From JAOAFT01 sp035390885 (GTDB lineage: Bacteria > Bacteroidota > Ignavibacteria > UBA10030): 6,609 nucleotides of DNA. Below the pieces are notes generated by a model that saw only the letters and a program-made list of their open reading frames with translations, made no database searches and was not told the DNA's origin. A program made the position numbers and the translations under genes. The stretch covers positions 1 through 6,609 of the forward strand of contig DAOOUW010000069.1 of NCBI GenBank assembly GCA_035390885.1, written 5' to 3'. This document shows positions 5,970 to 6,609 of this stretch, in pieces (position 1 is the first letter of the stretch; each line of letters starts with the position of its first letter).

Positions 5970-6609
5970 ATGAACACATTCTTCAAGTGGGCAATTCCTG
6001 TCGTCGGAATTGCACTAGCGGCATCAACACAATCGAATGCTCAGGAAAGAGATCGCACGAAGATTCCAGAGAAGTATAAATGGAATCTCGCTGACCTCTA
6101 TCCAACGGACAATGACTGGCGCAATGCAAAAGATACCTTAAAAGTCAGTCTCCCAAAAATTTCACAATACACCGGTACGCTCGGTACATCGGCAGAACAA
6201 TTATACCAATGCCTCAATCTTGTTTCACAAATTTCAAAAGAATTAGAACGCTTATATACTTACGCTTCGATGGGTTTAGACCAGGATACGCGTGTTCAAA
6301 CTTACTTAGGAATGCAACAGGAAATGACCCAGATTTTTGCTGAGTTCAGCGCTCGCGCTTCATTCATCGAGCCTGAGATTCTTCGTATCGAACCAGCATC
6401 GATCGAACAATTCCTAAAACAAAAATCAGAGCTTGGCGTCTACAAACATTATCTCTACGATATTCTACGGCGCAAAGCACACACAGGCACTGAAGGCGAA
6501 GAACGTATTATTGCCGAGGCTGGACTCATGGCTGACGCGCCAGAAACAATTTACAGCATCTTTGCCAATGCAGATTTTCCATATCCCGATGTTACTCTTA
6601 GCGATGGGT
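5970..6609 (+). CDS. pepF: Secreted oligoendopeptidase F (M3B family), N-terminal part
   Basis: This is a zinc oligopeptidase that cleaves short peptides. The 213 visible residues begin with a signal peptide (K6, hydrophobic 7-18, SNA|Q cut after A24). They continue with the PepF N-terminal region: YKWNLADLYPTDNDW, a central LERLYTYASMGLDQDTRVQ stretch, AEFSARASFIEPEI, then YKHYLYDILRRKAHTGTEGE. The reading frame is open to the window edge with no stop. PepF proteins are about 600 residues, so roughly a third is present, and the HExxH zinc site lies outside. Most characterised PepF enzymes are cytoplasmic, so the clear signal peptide is notable and implies peptide degradation in the periplasm or outside. 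It is transcribed away from the FAH gene. Confidence 0.9.
   Translation, partial: MNTFFKWAIPVVGIALAASTQSNAQERDRTKIPEKYKWNLADLYPTDNDWRNAKDTLKVSLPKISQYTGTLGTSAEQLYQCLNLVSQISKELERLYTYASMGLDQDTRVQTYLGMQQEMTQIFAEFSARASFIEPEILRIEPASIEQFLKQKSELGVYKHYLYDILRRKAHTGTEGEERIIAEAGLMADAPETIYSIFANADFPYPDVTLSDG

Overview
The window looks like chromosomal DNA from a member of the FCB group of bacteria, most likely Bacteroidota or a neighbouring phylum such as Ignavibacteriota. Three observations support this. The large M23 protein resembles the long Bacteroidota-type M23 architecture. Two secreted proteins have predicted signal-peptidase cuts directly before Gln. The base composition is AT-leaning. Shine-Dalgarno motifs precede two genes, and two promoters look like ordinary sigma-70 sites (TTGCSA, 17-bp spacer, TATATT) rather than the TTTG/TAnnTTTG type of Bacteroidia. 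This makes a lineage outside Bacteroidia more likely, but it remains an inference. A run of exactly 100 N indicates a draft scaffold.

Layout. Positions 1-35 are the 3' end of a tRNA-Leu on the + strand. Positions 36-450 hold no convincing gene, but contain a REP-like palindrome at 312-349. tRNA-Cys (451-522) and tRNA-Gly (585-657) lie on the - strand, with a terminator-like hairpin between them and a good promoter ahead of tRNA-Gly. Next on the - strand is a secreted GH140-like (apiosidase-like, DUF4038) glycoside hydrolase (725-2125). After it comes a three-gene - strand unit transcribed in the order FAH-family hydrolase (from 5720, broken by the gap), ParA-type ATPase (4352-5173), then a large exported M23 metallopeptidase (2231-4345). 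A promoter lies at 5745-5773. Divergently, on the + strand from 5970, is the N-terminal third of a secreted oligoendopeptidase F that runs off the window.

How the genes may work together. The FAH protein is a small-molecule (acylpyruvate/oxaloacetate type) enzyme. The ParA and M23 genes are separated by 6 bp and sit in the same frame, so they are very likely cotranscribed. An orphan ParA next to an envelope hydrolase raises the idea of spatial control of wall cleavage, but nothing here proves it. The M23, GH140 and PepF proteins all appear to be exported.

The least expected signal is a REP-like sequence motif (CTGAG...CGTATCGAA) present twice: once between genes with a nested extra hairpin, and once inside the M23 coding sequence, where it encodes FDTLRTD. 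No clearly new multi-gene system was found.
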